Shown here: one piece after another, positions 8,691 to 16,436 of the stretch
Layout: each line of letters opens with the position of its first letter
Position numbering within the stretch: the first letter of the stretch is position 1
Assembly: GCF_031679605.1 (NCBI RefSeq)
Contig: NZ_CP117522.1
Coordinates: forward strand, 3,968,001 to 4,032,000
Direction: 5' to 3'
Source of the DNA: Streptomyces luomodiensis
Lineage (GTDB): Bacteria > Actinomycetota > Actinomycetes > Streptomycetales > Streptomycetaceae
DNA length: 64,000 nucleotides
The notes under the pieces: model-generated
Databases searched by the model: none
What the model saw: only the letters and a program-made list of their open reading frames with translations
Told to the model about the DNA's origin: nothing
Program-made: the position numbers and the translations under genes

Positions 8691-10412
8691 TCAGCCGACC
8701 GTCGCGACGAAGGTGCGCGCCACCTTGTCGTGCCAGCACTGCCGCCACGGGCGGTCGAACAGGCACCACAGCACGTTCAGCACACCGATGACGAGCACCC
8801 CCAGCACCGAGTAGACCAGCCAGCGGCGCAGCGCGGCGCCGAAGGACGGGCTGTCGTGCTCCTCGATGTCCAGCACCCGCACCCCGCACAGCTTCTTGCC
8901 CAGGGTGATGCCCCACTTGGCGGTCGGCAGCGCCTCCAGGACGACGCCGAGGACGAGCAGCAGACCGAGGACGATGCCGAGATAGCCGCCGGTCGTGCCG
9001 TCCAGGAGGTAGACGGTGACGGTCTCACCGCTCTGCTTGGCCGCCTCGACCTTCCCGTCGATGTGGTCGCTCGCCTTGCCCCACAGCGGGAACGCGGCGG
9101 CGCCGACGAGGCCGAGCAGGACGACCGTGTCGATCAGCCGGGCGGCGAGGCGGCGGCCGAGCGAGGCGGGCCGGCCCAGGGCCTGGGCGGCCTGGAGGAA
9201 CGGGTTGTCGACGGGCGGCTTCCAGGGGATGACGCTCTCGGGCGCGCCCGGCCCCGCGTGCGGAGCGCCCTGCGGGCTGCCCTGCGGACCGGGCTGCGGG
9301 CCGGGCTGGTGCACCTGCTGCTGCCAGACCGGGCCGCCGCCCTGGGCGGGGATACCGCCGAAGGGCTGCGGGGGCTGGGGCGGCTGCGGGGGCTGAGGCG
9401 TCGGCGGGGCCTGCGGAGGCCGCTGGGGCTGAGGCGGCTGTTGGGGCTGCTGCGGGGGCTGGGCCGGGGGTGCCGCTTCGGCGCCCTTGCGCCGGCCGCC
9501 ACGGCCGATCGCCCGGATCGCCATCGTGCCGTCGTCCCGGCTGTCCCGGCTGTCCCGGCTGTCCCGGCCGGACGCCTGATCCGGCCCCTGCCCCTGCCCC
9601 TGGCCCGTCGTGGGCGCCGCACCGCCGCCGCGCCCCACCGCGCGGATCGTCATCGTCCCCTCGCCCGCCGGAGCGGACGTCTCCCCGCCGTCCGCCGGGG
9701 GCAGCTCCGGGGCCCGGCGGACGGGCGGCAGGGCCTGCGTCGAGCGGTCCGTCGTCCCTCCGCTCCCGCTCGGGCGCATGGTCAACGTGCCCTCGTCACG
9801 ACCGCCGTCCTCACCCGGGCCCGCGCGCCGCGGATCGGGCACCCCGGGCCACGGCCCGGCATCGGTCTGGGCGCCGCCGGGGGCGTCCGACTCCGCGCCC
9901 CACGAGACCCGGCGGTCCTGCTCACCGCCGAACCCGCGCTGCCGGGACGCGTCCGCCTGCCATGCCGACCCGGCGTCGGGACGGGTGCCGTGCAGCCGCC
10001 GGGGGTCGTTCCAGTCGACCGAGGATGCCGTGACCCCGCCGGGCGGCACCGGCTGGGGGCCCGTGCCCCCGGCCGCCGGCTCCGGTGGCCCGCCCGCGCC
10101 CCGGACGTCCATCTCGGCGCTCCGGCGCAGCTCGGGCAGTGCGCTGCCGGTCTCCTCTGCGGCCGGCCGCGCCGGCTCCTCGTCCAGGAACATCGGGCCG
10201 GTCTCGTCCGGCGCCGGGCTGATCACCTGGGTGTGGGTGACGCCGGGCGGCGGCGCGGGCATGGCCTCCCCCTCGGCCGGGGCGGGACGGCTGGTGCCGG
10301 GCACCCAGGCCGCGCCGTTCCAGTACCGGATGTACCCAGGGATGGACGGATCGGGGTAGTACCCGACCCCGGGCATTTCTGCCGGACCCCCGCTACTAGG
10401 AGGCGTCGCCAT
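8691..10412 (-). CDS. RDD membrane protein with DUF2510 head and long disordered linker
   Basis: 573 residues. An N-terminal DUF2510 motif (GYYPDPSIPGYIRYWNGAAW) is followed by about 350 residues rich in Pro, Gln, Gly and Asp, then a C-terminal RDD domain (LGRRLAARLIDTVVLLGLVG ... ITLGKKLCGVRVL ... CWHDKVARTFVATVG). The linker holds three related elements (GTLTMRPSGSGG, GTMTIRAVGRGG, GTMAIRAIGRGG) and an RDS tandem repeat near 9540-9570. The ATG at 10412 has GGGAGTAGGGG upstream; its start codon interlocks with that of the rightward integrase fragment. Likely a membrane-anchored protein with a cytoplasmic interaction tail. Confidence 0.88.
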   Translation of the reverse strand: MATPPSSGGPAEMPGVGYYPDPSIPGYIRYWNGAAWVPGTSRPAPAEGEAMPAPPPGVTHTQVISPAPDETGPMFLDEEPARPAAEETGSALPELRRSAEMDVRGAGGPPEPAAGGTGPQPVPPGGVTASSVDWNDPRRLHGTRPDAGSAWQADASRQRGFGGEQDRRVSWGAESDAPGGAQTDAGPWPGVPDPRRAGPGEDGGRDEGTLTMRPSGSGGTTDRSTQALPPVRRAPELPPADGGETSAPAGEGTMTIRAVGRGGGAAPTTGQGQGQGPDQASGRDSRDSRDSRDDGTMAIRAIGRGGRRKGAEAAPPAQPPQQPQQPPQPQRPPQAPPTPQPPQPPQPPQPFGGIPAQGGGPVWQQQVHQPGPQPGPQGSPQGAPHAGPGAPESVIPWKPPVDNPFLQAAQALGRPASLGRRLAARLIDTVVLLGLVGAAAFPLWGKASDHIDGKVEAAKQSGETVTVYLLDGTTGGYLGIVLGLLLVLGVVLEALPTAKWGITLGKKLCGVRVLDIEEHDSPSFGAALRRWLVYSVLGVLVIGVLNVLWCLFDRPWRQCWHDKVARTFVATVG

Positions 10413-10764
10413 GTCCCCTACTCCCTTCACGGCCAACACGCTTGACCTGTCCGCCGTATCCGGCATCGACGATCCAGTGATCACGCAGCTACGCGAGCGA
10501 GGCCGCACCACCACCCTCGACCTCTCTGCGGGTTACGGGCAGTACGTACCACAGCGACCGGGCGGATACCTACGTCTCTCCATGCATGACATTAACGAAG
10601 ACCGACGGGCCCGGAAGGAGGCGTCCAAGAGGAAGACCGCCATCGAACAGCAGACCGAGGACATCGAGGCCATGCACGAGGCCCTCGGGTGGGGCGAGTT
10701 CGCCAGGCTGTACATAGCTGACGACACCAGCGCCTACGAGGCGAAGGGGGATCACCCGCCCTGA
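10411..10764 (+). pseudogene. Truncated large serine integrase (N-terminal fragment)
   Basis: 117 residues with GC-rich third codon positions and a near-perfect AGGAGG site before the ATG. From about residue 50 it reads as the catalytic N-terminus of a serine recombinase: GGYLRLS (the Ser would be the nucleophile), then IEQQTEDIEAMHEALGWGEFARLYIADDTSAYE, matching the Q..D...A...GW....Y.D...SA pattern. It stops at SAYEAKGDHPP. Everything after the first half of the catalytic domain, and the DNA-binding parts, are missing (full-length members exceed 450 residues). It probably marks the edge of an integrated element. Assignment is by motif only. Confidence 0.65.
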
Positions 10765-10894
10765 CGGCAGCGTGGCTGGTCCTGCCGTGCTCGTCCCGGA
10801 TCGGGGCGCGCCGACCACCGGCCAGTGCGGTACCTGTCGCAGGTCGGGAGACTGGACAACCCCACCCGAGCCGTAACGTCACGGCCTTGGACCT

Positions 10895-11071
10895 AGGGCG
10901 TGTTTCGAAAGTCCCGCCTGCCCCGCGACGCCTGGCACGCGCGCTCGCCGCGTTGTCGGGATCGTCCGAGTAGGCCCACTACGAGGACGACCCTCCGCCT
11001 TGCGATCACACGCACCAGACGCCGCGGGGCCCGCCCTCCGGGCGGACGGCGCTACTTTCGCAACACGCCCT
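10895..11071. mobile_element. Fold-back (MITE-like) element, 177 bp
   Basis: Bounded by 18-bp inverted repeats with one mismatch (AGGGCGTGTTTCGAAAGT at 10895; ACTTTCGCAACACGCCCT ending 11071). The interior is itself imperfectly palindromic: CCCCGCGACGCCTGG on the left mirrors CCAGACGCCGCGGGG on the right, and the centre is GTAG-GCCCA-CTAC at 10970-10982. It encodes no protein. Such ends resemble a repeat I recall as widespread in Streptomyces. No clear target duplication is seen. Its right end forms the 3' end of the acyl-CoA synthetase gene. The rest of the 287-bp gap (10765-10894) shows nothing recognisable. Confidence 0.75.
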
Positions 11072-12968
11072 GGACATCGTCGCGGAGTACCGGTCGCAGC
11101 GCCTCGATCACCGCGGGGTCGTCGATGGTGGAGGGCAGTTCGGGGTCCCGCCCGTCGGCGATGTCGCGCATGGTGCGACGCAGGATCTTGCCCGAACGCG
11201 TCTTGGGCAGCGCCGCGACCACGTCGACCCGGCGCAGCGCCGCCACGGGGCCGATCCTCTCCCGGACGGCGGCGACGAGTTCCGTGGCGATGTCCCGCGG
11301 ATCGCGGTCGAGGCCCGCCTTGAGCACGACGAGACCGCGCGGCACCTGTCCCTTGAGCGGGTCGGTGACGCCGATGACGGCGCACTCGGCGACATCCGGG
11401 TGGGCGGCGAGCACCTCCTCCATCGCGCCGGTGGACAGCCGGTGCCCGGCCACGTTGATGACGTCGTCGATGCGGCCCATGACGTAGACGTATCCGTCCT
11501 CGTCCTTGCGTCCGCCGTCGCCGGTGAGGTAGTAGCCGCTGTGGGCGGACAAGTACGAGCGCACATATCGTGCGTCGTCCTGCCACACGGTGAGCAGCGT
11601 GCCGGGCGGCAGCGGCAGCCGGATCGCCACCGCGCCGTCGGCGCCCGGCGGCGCCTCGCGGCCCGTCGCGTCGAGGATGCGCACGTCGTAGCCAGGCATG
11701 GGCACGGTGGGCGAACCGGCCTTGAGCGGGTGCGGCTCCAGGCCCATGGGGTTGGCGACGATCGGCCAGCCGGTCTCGGTCTGCCACCAGTTGTCGACCA
11801 CCGGAACGCCGAGGAGGTCGGTGGCCCAGCGATAGGTCTCCGTATCCAGGCGCTCGCCGGCCAGGAACAGGTGGCGCAGCGATCCGATGTCGTGGGCGTG
11901 CAGGAGCGCTCCGCGCGGGTCCTCCTTCTTCACCGCGCGGATCGCCGTCGGTGCGGTGAACAGCGCCGTCACACGGTGCTCGGCAATCACCCGCCACAGC
12001 GCACCGGCGTCCGGAGTGCCGACGGGCTTCCCCTCGTAGAGCACGGTGGTGCAGCCGGTGAGCAGCGGAGCGTAGACGATGTAGGAGTGGCCGACGACCC
12101 AGCCGACGTCCGAGGCCGCCCAGAAGACCTCACCGGGATGGGTGTCGTACACGTTCTCCAGGGACCAGCGCAGCGCGACCGCGTGGCCGCCGTTGTCGCG
12201 CACCACGCCCTTGGGCCGGCCGGTGGTGCCGGAGGTGTAGAGGATGTACAGCGGGTCGGTGGCGGCCACTGGGCGGCAGCCGACCGGCGCGGCGGTCGCC
12301 ATGGCCTGGTCCCAGTCGAGGTCACGGCCGCTCATATCCGCCACGCACTGCGGCCGCTGGCGGATGACACAGTGCTCCGGCTGGTGTTCGGCCAGGGCGA
12401 GGGCATCGTCCAGGAGCGGCTTGTACGGCACGACGCGCGTCGGCTCGATACCGCACGAGGCGGCGATGACGACCTTGGGGCGGGCGTCGTCGACGCGCAC
12501 GGCCAGCTCATGCGCGGCGAATCCCCCGAAGACGACCGAGTGGACGGCGCCGATGCGGGCGCAGGCCAGCATGGCGACGACCGCCTCGGGAATCATCGGC
12601 ATGTAGATCACGACACGGTCGCCCTCGGTCACGCCGAGTCCGGCCAGCACTCCGGCGAACAGCGCGACCTCGTCCCGCAACTCCCGGTAGGTGAAAGCCG
12701 ACGTGCGGCCGGTGACCGGACTGTCGTACACCAGCGCGAGTTGCTCGCCGCGCCCCGCGTCGACGTGGCGGTCCAGAGCGTTGTGGCAGGTGTTCAACCG
12801 CCCGTCCGGGAACCACCGGTACAGCGGGGCCCGCGAGTCGTCGAGGGCCCGGGCCGGCGCGACGGCCCAGTCGATGGCACGGGCGGCGTCCAGCCAGAAG
12901 CCTTCCGGGTCCTCCAGGCTGCGCCGGTACTCAGCCGCGTAGCCGTCCTGCTTCGGCGCCTGCGTCAT
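11052..12968 (-). CDS. Acyl-CoA synthetase, AMP-forming (propionyl/acetyl-CoA synthetase-like)
   Basis: 638 residues. Activates a short carboxylic acid to acyl-AMP and then acyl-CoA. Seen in order: an ACS N-terminal domain (EDPEGFWLDAARAIDWAVAP), the P-loop YILYTSGTTGRPKGVV, the acetyl/propionyl-type VVDNWWQTETGWPI, YYLTGDGGRKDEDGYVYVMGR and the A10 motif PKTRSGKILRRTMRDIADG with the catalytic, acetylatable Lys. It resembles PrpE/ACSS3 more than AcsA. The last codons (QGVLRK-stop) lie inside the fold-back element, so the native C-terminus was altered slightly. It is the last gene of the leftward catabolic cluster. Confidence 0.9.
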   Translation of the reverse strand: MTQAPKQDGYAAEYRRSLEDPEGFWLDAARAIDWAVAPARALDDSRAPLYRWFPDGRLNTCHNALDRHVDAGRGEQLALVYDSPVTGRTSAFTYRELRDEVALFAGVLAGLGVTEGDRVVIYMPMIPEAVVAMLACARIGAVHSVVFGGFAAHELAVRVDDARPKVVIAASCGIEPTRVVPYKPLLDDALALAEHQPEHCVIRQRPQCVADMSGRDLDWDQAMATAAPVGCRPVAATDPLYILYTSGTTGRPKGVVRDNGGHAVALRWSLENVYDTHPGEVFWAASDVGWVVGHSYIVYAPLLTGCTTVLYEGKPVGTPDAGALWRVIAEHRVTALFTAPTAIRAVKKEDPRGALLHAHDIGSLRHLFLAGERLDTETYRWATDLLGVPVVDNWWQTETGWPIVANPMGLEPHPLKAGSPTVPMPGYDVRILDATGREAPPGADGAVAIRLPLPPGTLLTVWQDDARYVRSYLSAHSGYYLTGDGGRKDEDGYVYVMGRIDDVINVAGHRLSTGAMEEVLAAHPDVAECAVIGVTDPLKGQVPRGLVVLKAGLDRDPRDIATELVAAVRERIGPVAALRRVDVVAALPKTRSGKILRRTMRDIADGRDPELPSTIDDPAVIEALRPVLRDDVQGVLRK

Positions 12969-13068
12969 GTCGATGCCCCTTCCCTCGTTCCGTCCGCGCC
13001 GTGCCGGGAGGTGCCTTCCGCTCGCACCCCGTCCCGTGCTCGTCCCGCGCCCGAGCGGGCGGGCGGGC

Positions 13069-13146
13069 GTACCTGCGTACGTGCGTGCCTGCGTGCCTGC
13101 GTGCCTGCGTGTCTACGTACCTGCGTGTCTGTGTGTGTCTGCGTGC
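13069..13146. repeat. Degenerate 8-bp tandem repeat (GCGTGCCT-like)
   Basis: About nine copies of an 8-bp unit, GCGTGCCT with variants such as GCGTACCT and GCGTGTCT, fill the gap between the acyl-CoA synthetase and creatininase genes (12969-13187). No gene or clear promoter was seen in the gap. Confidence 0.8.
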
Positions 13147-13187
13147 ATCACGGTCAGCCCAGCGGATGTGTCCGCCGGGCGCCAGGG

Positions 13188-13934
13188 TTATTTCATCAGC
13201 CATTCCGCGATGGCTTGGGCGCATGCGTCCAAGATGGCTTCGCCCTTCTCCGCGGACGCCCTCCGTGCGTCACCCGCCACCCCTGACGACGTGACCGTGT
13301 GGAACGGCCGTGGTACGTGGATCGCTTCGCTCGGATCGGACTGCAACGCGATCTCCGGGCCGACCGCCTCGGCGAGCCGTCCCTCGTCGACCAGGTCCGG
13401 CGCGATCGCCATCGCCATGGACGTCTCGCCCTCGCAGGCGTGCATCAGTGTGTCCTGGTCCTCGAGGATCTCCGCGATCCGCGCCTGCCCGGCCATGAAG
13501 TAGCTGGTGACGGCGATGGGAGCGGACAGTTCCCGGGAGATTTCACCGCTGATGGCGTTCAAGGCCGTGATATTGCCCCCATGGCCATTGACGATCAGGA
13601 TCTTGCTGAAACCGGCCATGAGGATGGAGCGGCACACATCACGCAACACCGCGTGGTACGTCGCCAGGGTGAGGGTGAAGGTGCCGCCGAACGCGACGTG
13701 ATGGTCCGCCAGCCCGCACCAGAGGGACGGGGCGACGACCACGGGCCTGCCCTGGGTGACCATGATCCCGGCTGCCCGTCGGCAGGCATCCGCGCTGAGG
13801 AAATCATCGATACCGGTGGGCAGGTGCGGACCGTGCTGCTCGGTGGAGCCCACGGGGAGCAGCACCGGTGCGTCCTGGGCTGCCAGCTCCTTGAGAGCGC
13901 GGGCTGTCATGCGGTTCCAGAGGATCTCTGGCAT
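13188..13934 (-). CDS. Creatininase-family amidohydrolase
   Basis: 248 residues, normal for the creatininase/MftE fold, a binuclear-metal cytoplasmic amidase. Metal and catalytic motifs are intact: PVGSTEQHGPHLPTGID, LIVNGHGGN and HACEGETSMAMAI. The family cleaves cyclic or linear amides (creatinine, formamides, the mycofactocin precursor). No mycofactocin genes are nearby, so the likely role is opening an amide substrate imported by the adjacent MFS permease, with the product acid activated by the downstream CoA synthetase. That pathway is inferred. Confidence 0.87.
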   Translation of the reverse strand: MPEILWNRMTARALKELAAQDAPVLLPVGSTEQHGPHLPTGIDDFLSADACRRAAGIMVTQGRPVVVAPSLWCGLADHHVAFGGTFTLTLATYHAVLRDVCRSILMAGFSKILIVNGHGGNITALNAISGEISRELSAPIAVTSYFMAGQARIAEILEDQDTLMHACEGETSMAMAIAPDLVDEGRLAEAVGPEIALQSDPSEAIHVPRPFHTVTSSGVAGDARRASAEKGEAILDACAQAIAEWLMK

Positions 13935-13979
13935 CTGAGGTGTCCCTTTCCTGGTGGTGTCCTGGCGGACCGGTGGGGG

Positions 13980-15443
13980 TCAGTGCGTGTTTTCGGGAAT
14001 GACGGGGGCGGTGTACCCGGCGGCGGATGCGGACTCCGCGGAGGCGTCCGGCTCGGCGCCGGCGGCGTGGACCGGAGCCGAGATGGATTCCAGCCCCAGC
14101 CCCGTGGTCCGCACACCGAAGACGACCGAGACGCCCGCCAGCAGCATCGCCGCGGCGACGACGGTGAAGGCGACCGCCGCTCCGCAGGCGTCCAGGAGGG
14201 GGACCAGGTAGAAGGGGGCCGCCGCTGTCGAGAGCCGGCTCAGTGAGTACAGCCAGCCGGTGGCGGTGGTGCGCACACTCGTGGGGAACTGTTCCAGCTG
14301 GTAGATATGGCCGGAATTCGACATGACGTTGGCCACCACGGTGAAGCAGAAACCCGAAGCGATGATCGCGGCCCCCGAGCGGGCGTTCCCGTACAGGAGC
14401 CCGAACACCGCCATGCCCACCAGCGACGCGGACAGGATCCATTTCCGCTCCGCCCTCTCCATGATGAGCATGGACAGATAGGAGCCGAGCGGATAGCCGA
14501 TGAACGAGAACGTCAGATACGTCAGCGACGTCCCGAGGTCGAATCCCTTGTCGGCGAGGACGAGCGTGGCGAGGTTGCCGAAACCGTAGAAGCCGACGGG
14601 CGCGAGGAGCCACAGGAGCGCCATGATCACCGTGCGACGGGCGAGGGGGCGGCGGAAGATGGCACGGATGGGCACCGGCTCCACCGCGACGTCCCGCCGC
14701 TCGGGCTCGTCGGAGACCGCGGGAGGTGTCCACCCTTCGGCCTCGGCGGCCTTCTCGAAGCGGCTGGTGACGGCGTCGGCCTCCGCCGTGCGTCCGACCG
14801 ACTCCAGCCAGCGGGGTGACTCGGGCAGACCTCTGCGCACCAGGAAGGTCAGCAGGGCTCCGAGCGACCCGATGGCGAACATCCAGCGCCATCCCGCGAC
14901 ACCGAGCGGAGCGTCGTCCACCAGCACCAGGCCCAGGAAGCCCACGGCGGGGACGGCGAGATAGGCACCCGTGAAGGCCCATGCCACGTAGTAGCCGCGC
15001 CGGGCCGGCGGGAGGATGTCCCCCAGGAACGAGTCCGTCACCGGCAACTCCCCGCCCAGGCCGACGCCGGCCACGAAGCGGAAGATCACGAGCGTCCACA
15101 GGTCCGGGGCCAGGGCGCAGGCGAGCGTGGCCGCGGAGTACAGGGTCAGCGTGACCATGTAGGCGGTCCGCCGTCCGGCACGGTCCGCGAGCCGCCCGAT
15201 CACCACGGCTCCGACGAAGGCTCCGACGAACGCCGAGGCCAGAACGAGCGACAGCTCGAAGCCGCCCAGGGCGAAGGTCGTCTTCAGCGTGGTCGCCAGG
15301 ACCCCGGCGAGGAACAGCTCGTAGATCTCGAAGAAGTTGCCCAGCGCCATGACGCCGGCGAAGCGCTTGTGGAGCCTGGTGATCGGCAGCCGGTCGAGCC
15401 GTGCCGCGATGGAGGGGCCAGTCACCCCTGAAAAAGATCGCAT
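13980..15443 (-). CDS. MFS transporter, metabolite:H+ symporter type
   Basis: 487 residues with about 12 membrane helices. Seen: FFEIYELFLAGVLATTL near helix 1, the MFS loop motif GRLADRAGRRTAYM, GGELPVTDSFLGDILPPARRGYYV, and a central cytoplasmic loop with ESPRWLESVGRTAEAD (sugar/organic acid porter hallmark). The ATG at 15443 follows AAGGAGAA. It heads the leftward catabolic operon (permease, amidohydrolase, CoA synthetase) and faces the divergent TetR gene, which probably controls it. Confidence 0.88.
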   Translation of the reverse strand: MRSFSGVTGPSIAARLDRLPITRLHKRFAGVMALGNFFEIYELFLAGVLATTLKTTFALGGFELSLVLASAFVGAFVGAVVIGRLADRAGRRTAYMVTLTLYSAATLACALAPDLWTLVIFRFVAGVGLGGELPVTDSFLGDILPPARRGYYVAWAFTGAYLAVPAVGFLGLVLVDDAPLGVAGWRWMFAIGSLGALLTFLVRRGLPESPRWLESVGRTAEADAVTSRFEKAAEAEGWTPPAVSDEPERRDVAVEPVPIRAIFRRPLARRTVIMALLWLLAPVGFYGFGNLATLVLADKGFDLGTSLTYLTFSFIGYPLGSYLSMLIMERAERKWILSASLVGMAVFGLLYGNARSGAAIIASGFCFTVVANVMSNSGHIYQLEQFPTSVRTTATGWLYSLSRLSTAAAPFYLVPLLDACGAAVAFTVVAAAMLLAGVSVVFGVRTTGLGLESISAPVHAAGAEPDASAESASAAGYTAPVIPENTH

Positions 15444-15486
15444 TCTTCTCCTTCTAGGACGAACCGCATATTCACCCCGCCAAGTT

Positions 15487-15580
15487 AGACTGGACAGTAG
15501 AGTCCAGGTTGGGGTGTTGGCAAGAGTCCCAGCAGGTCCCGAGCAACGCGTCGCCGTACTAGACTGGCGCGTCCAGTACA
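15487..15580. promoter_or_regulatory. Two related inverted repeats in the MFS/TetR divergent promoter
   Basis: CTGGAC-N6-GTCCAG at 15490-15507 and ACTGG-N5-CCAGT at about 15563-15577 share the half-site TAGACTGG. The second overlaps a possible -10 (TAGACT at 15560) for the tetR gene. They are good candidates for the TetR operators, giving autoregulation and control of the permease operon. Confidence 0.55.
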
Positions 15581-15597
15581 GAAAGAGGTGCTTGACG

Positions 15598-16254
15598 GTG
15601 GTCCCCGCGCCCTCCCAGCCCATCCGGCAAGGCAAGGGCCGCTCCCGCAACCGGCTGAAGATCCTCGCGGCGGCGAAGGCACTCTTCCTGCGGGACGGCT
15701 ACGACGGCGTGAACCTCGAACGGGTCGCCACACAGGCCGAGGTCGCCCGGCAGACGGTCTACAACCAGTTCGGGAGCAAGGAGGCGGTCTTCCGTGCCGT
15801 GATGGAGCACCACTGGTCCGGCCTGCCGCTCGGAGATCTGTCGACGCGCCTCGAACAGAGCCTGGGGAGCGACGGCGACCCGGCCGGATTCCTGCGCCAG
15901 TTCTCCGAGATCCTCCTGACCTTCATCGAGGACACGGACCAGGTCGCCTTCACGCGGCTGGTGATCGCCGAGTCCCGCCGGAGTCCCTGGATCGCCGAGG
16001 AGTTCTACCGGGTCGGCAAGGAGCCGTTGACCAAGGCACTCACCGACTGCCTGCGGCGGCTGCACGAGACAGGGAAGATCAACTGCCCGTCCCCGGGCCT
16101 GGCTGCACATCAATTCCTGGGACTCCTGCAGGAATTCATCATCTGGCCGCAGGTCATGGCGATCGGGCCGGACGTCATGAACATCCCGCCGTTCGACGTG
16201 GTCGTCGAAGAGGGAATCGCCATGTTCCTCGATCGCTACGGCATCCGCGACTAG
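15598..16254 (+). CDS. TetR/AcrR family transcriptional regulator
   Basis: 218 residues. N-terminal TetR helix-turn-helix at about residues 15-60: ILAAAKALFLRDGYDGVNLERVA, then AEVARQTVYNQFGSKEAVF. The C-terminal ligand domain ends MFLDRYGIRD and has no membrane segment. The GTG at 15598 follows AAAGAGG; a TTG two codons earlier is possible. The stop TAG is part of the CTAG at which an IS630 remnant is joined, so the native C-terminus may have been a little different. It probably represses the divergent permease/amidohydrolase/CoA-synthetase operon. Confidence 0.88.
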   Translation: MVPAPSQPIRQGKGRSRNRLKILAAAKALFLRDGYDGVNLERVATQAEVARQTVYNQFGSKEAVFRAVMEHHWSGLPLGDLSTRLEQSLGSDGDPAGFLRQFSEILLTFIEDTDQVAFTRLVIAESRRSPWIAEEFYRVGKEPLTKALTDCLRRLHETGKINCPSPGLAAHQFLGLLQEFIIWPQVMAIGPDVMNIPPFDVVVEEGIAMFLDRYGIRD

Positions 16255-16428
16255 TGGCTCGTCTCACATCGTTGACCGGACAATCGACGTGCCTTCCGCC
16301 GGTCAGCAGACTGGCTTCAGGACCTGATCTTGGAGGTGGTCGTGGGACGTCGAGCGAGTGTGTTCGTCCGGCCGGTGAGTATGGAGGAAGGCCGCAAGCT
16401 GCAGCGGATCAATAAGCCTCTGAGGTGA
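16251..16428 (+). mobile_element. IS630-family remnant: left end plus first codons of transposase
   Basis: Begins at CTAG (the IS630 target; here the tetR stop) with TAGTGGCTCGTC. It includes an open frame at 16342-16428 that is too short for routine calling: GTG start behind GGAGGT, product VGRRASVFVRPVSMEEGRKL followed by QRI, the typical N-terminus of Streptomyces IS630 transposases. Homology ends near 16410; six further codons lead to a stop. The remaining ~90% of the transposase is missing. Nothing else is seen up to the LysR stop at 16437. Confidence 0.7.
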
Positions 16429-16436
16429 TCAACCGC

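Noticed and set aside
13069..13146. Possible CRISPR array
   Set aside because: Repeats are 8 bp without spacers, and no cas gene is near.
13188..13934. Mycofactocin peptidase MftE
   Set aside because: Only creatininase-family motifs support it; no mftA, mftB or mftC genes in the window.
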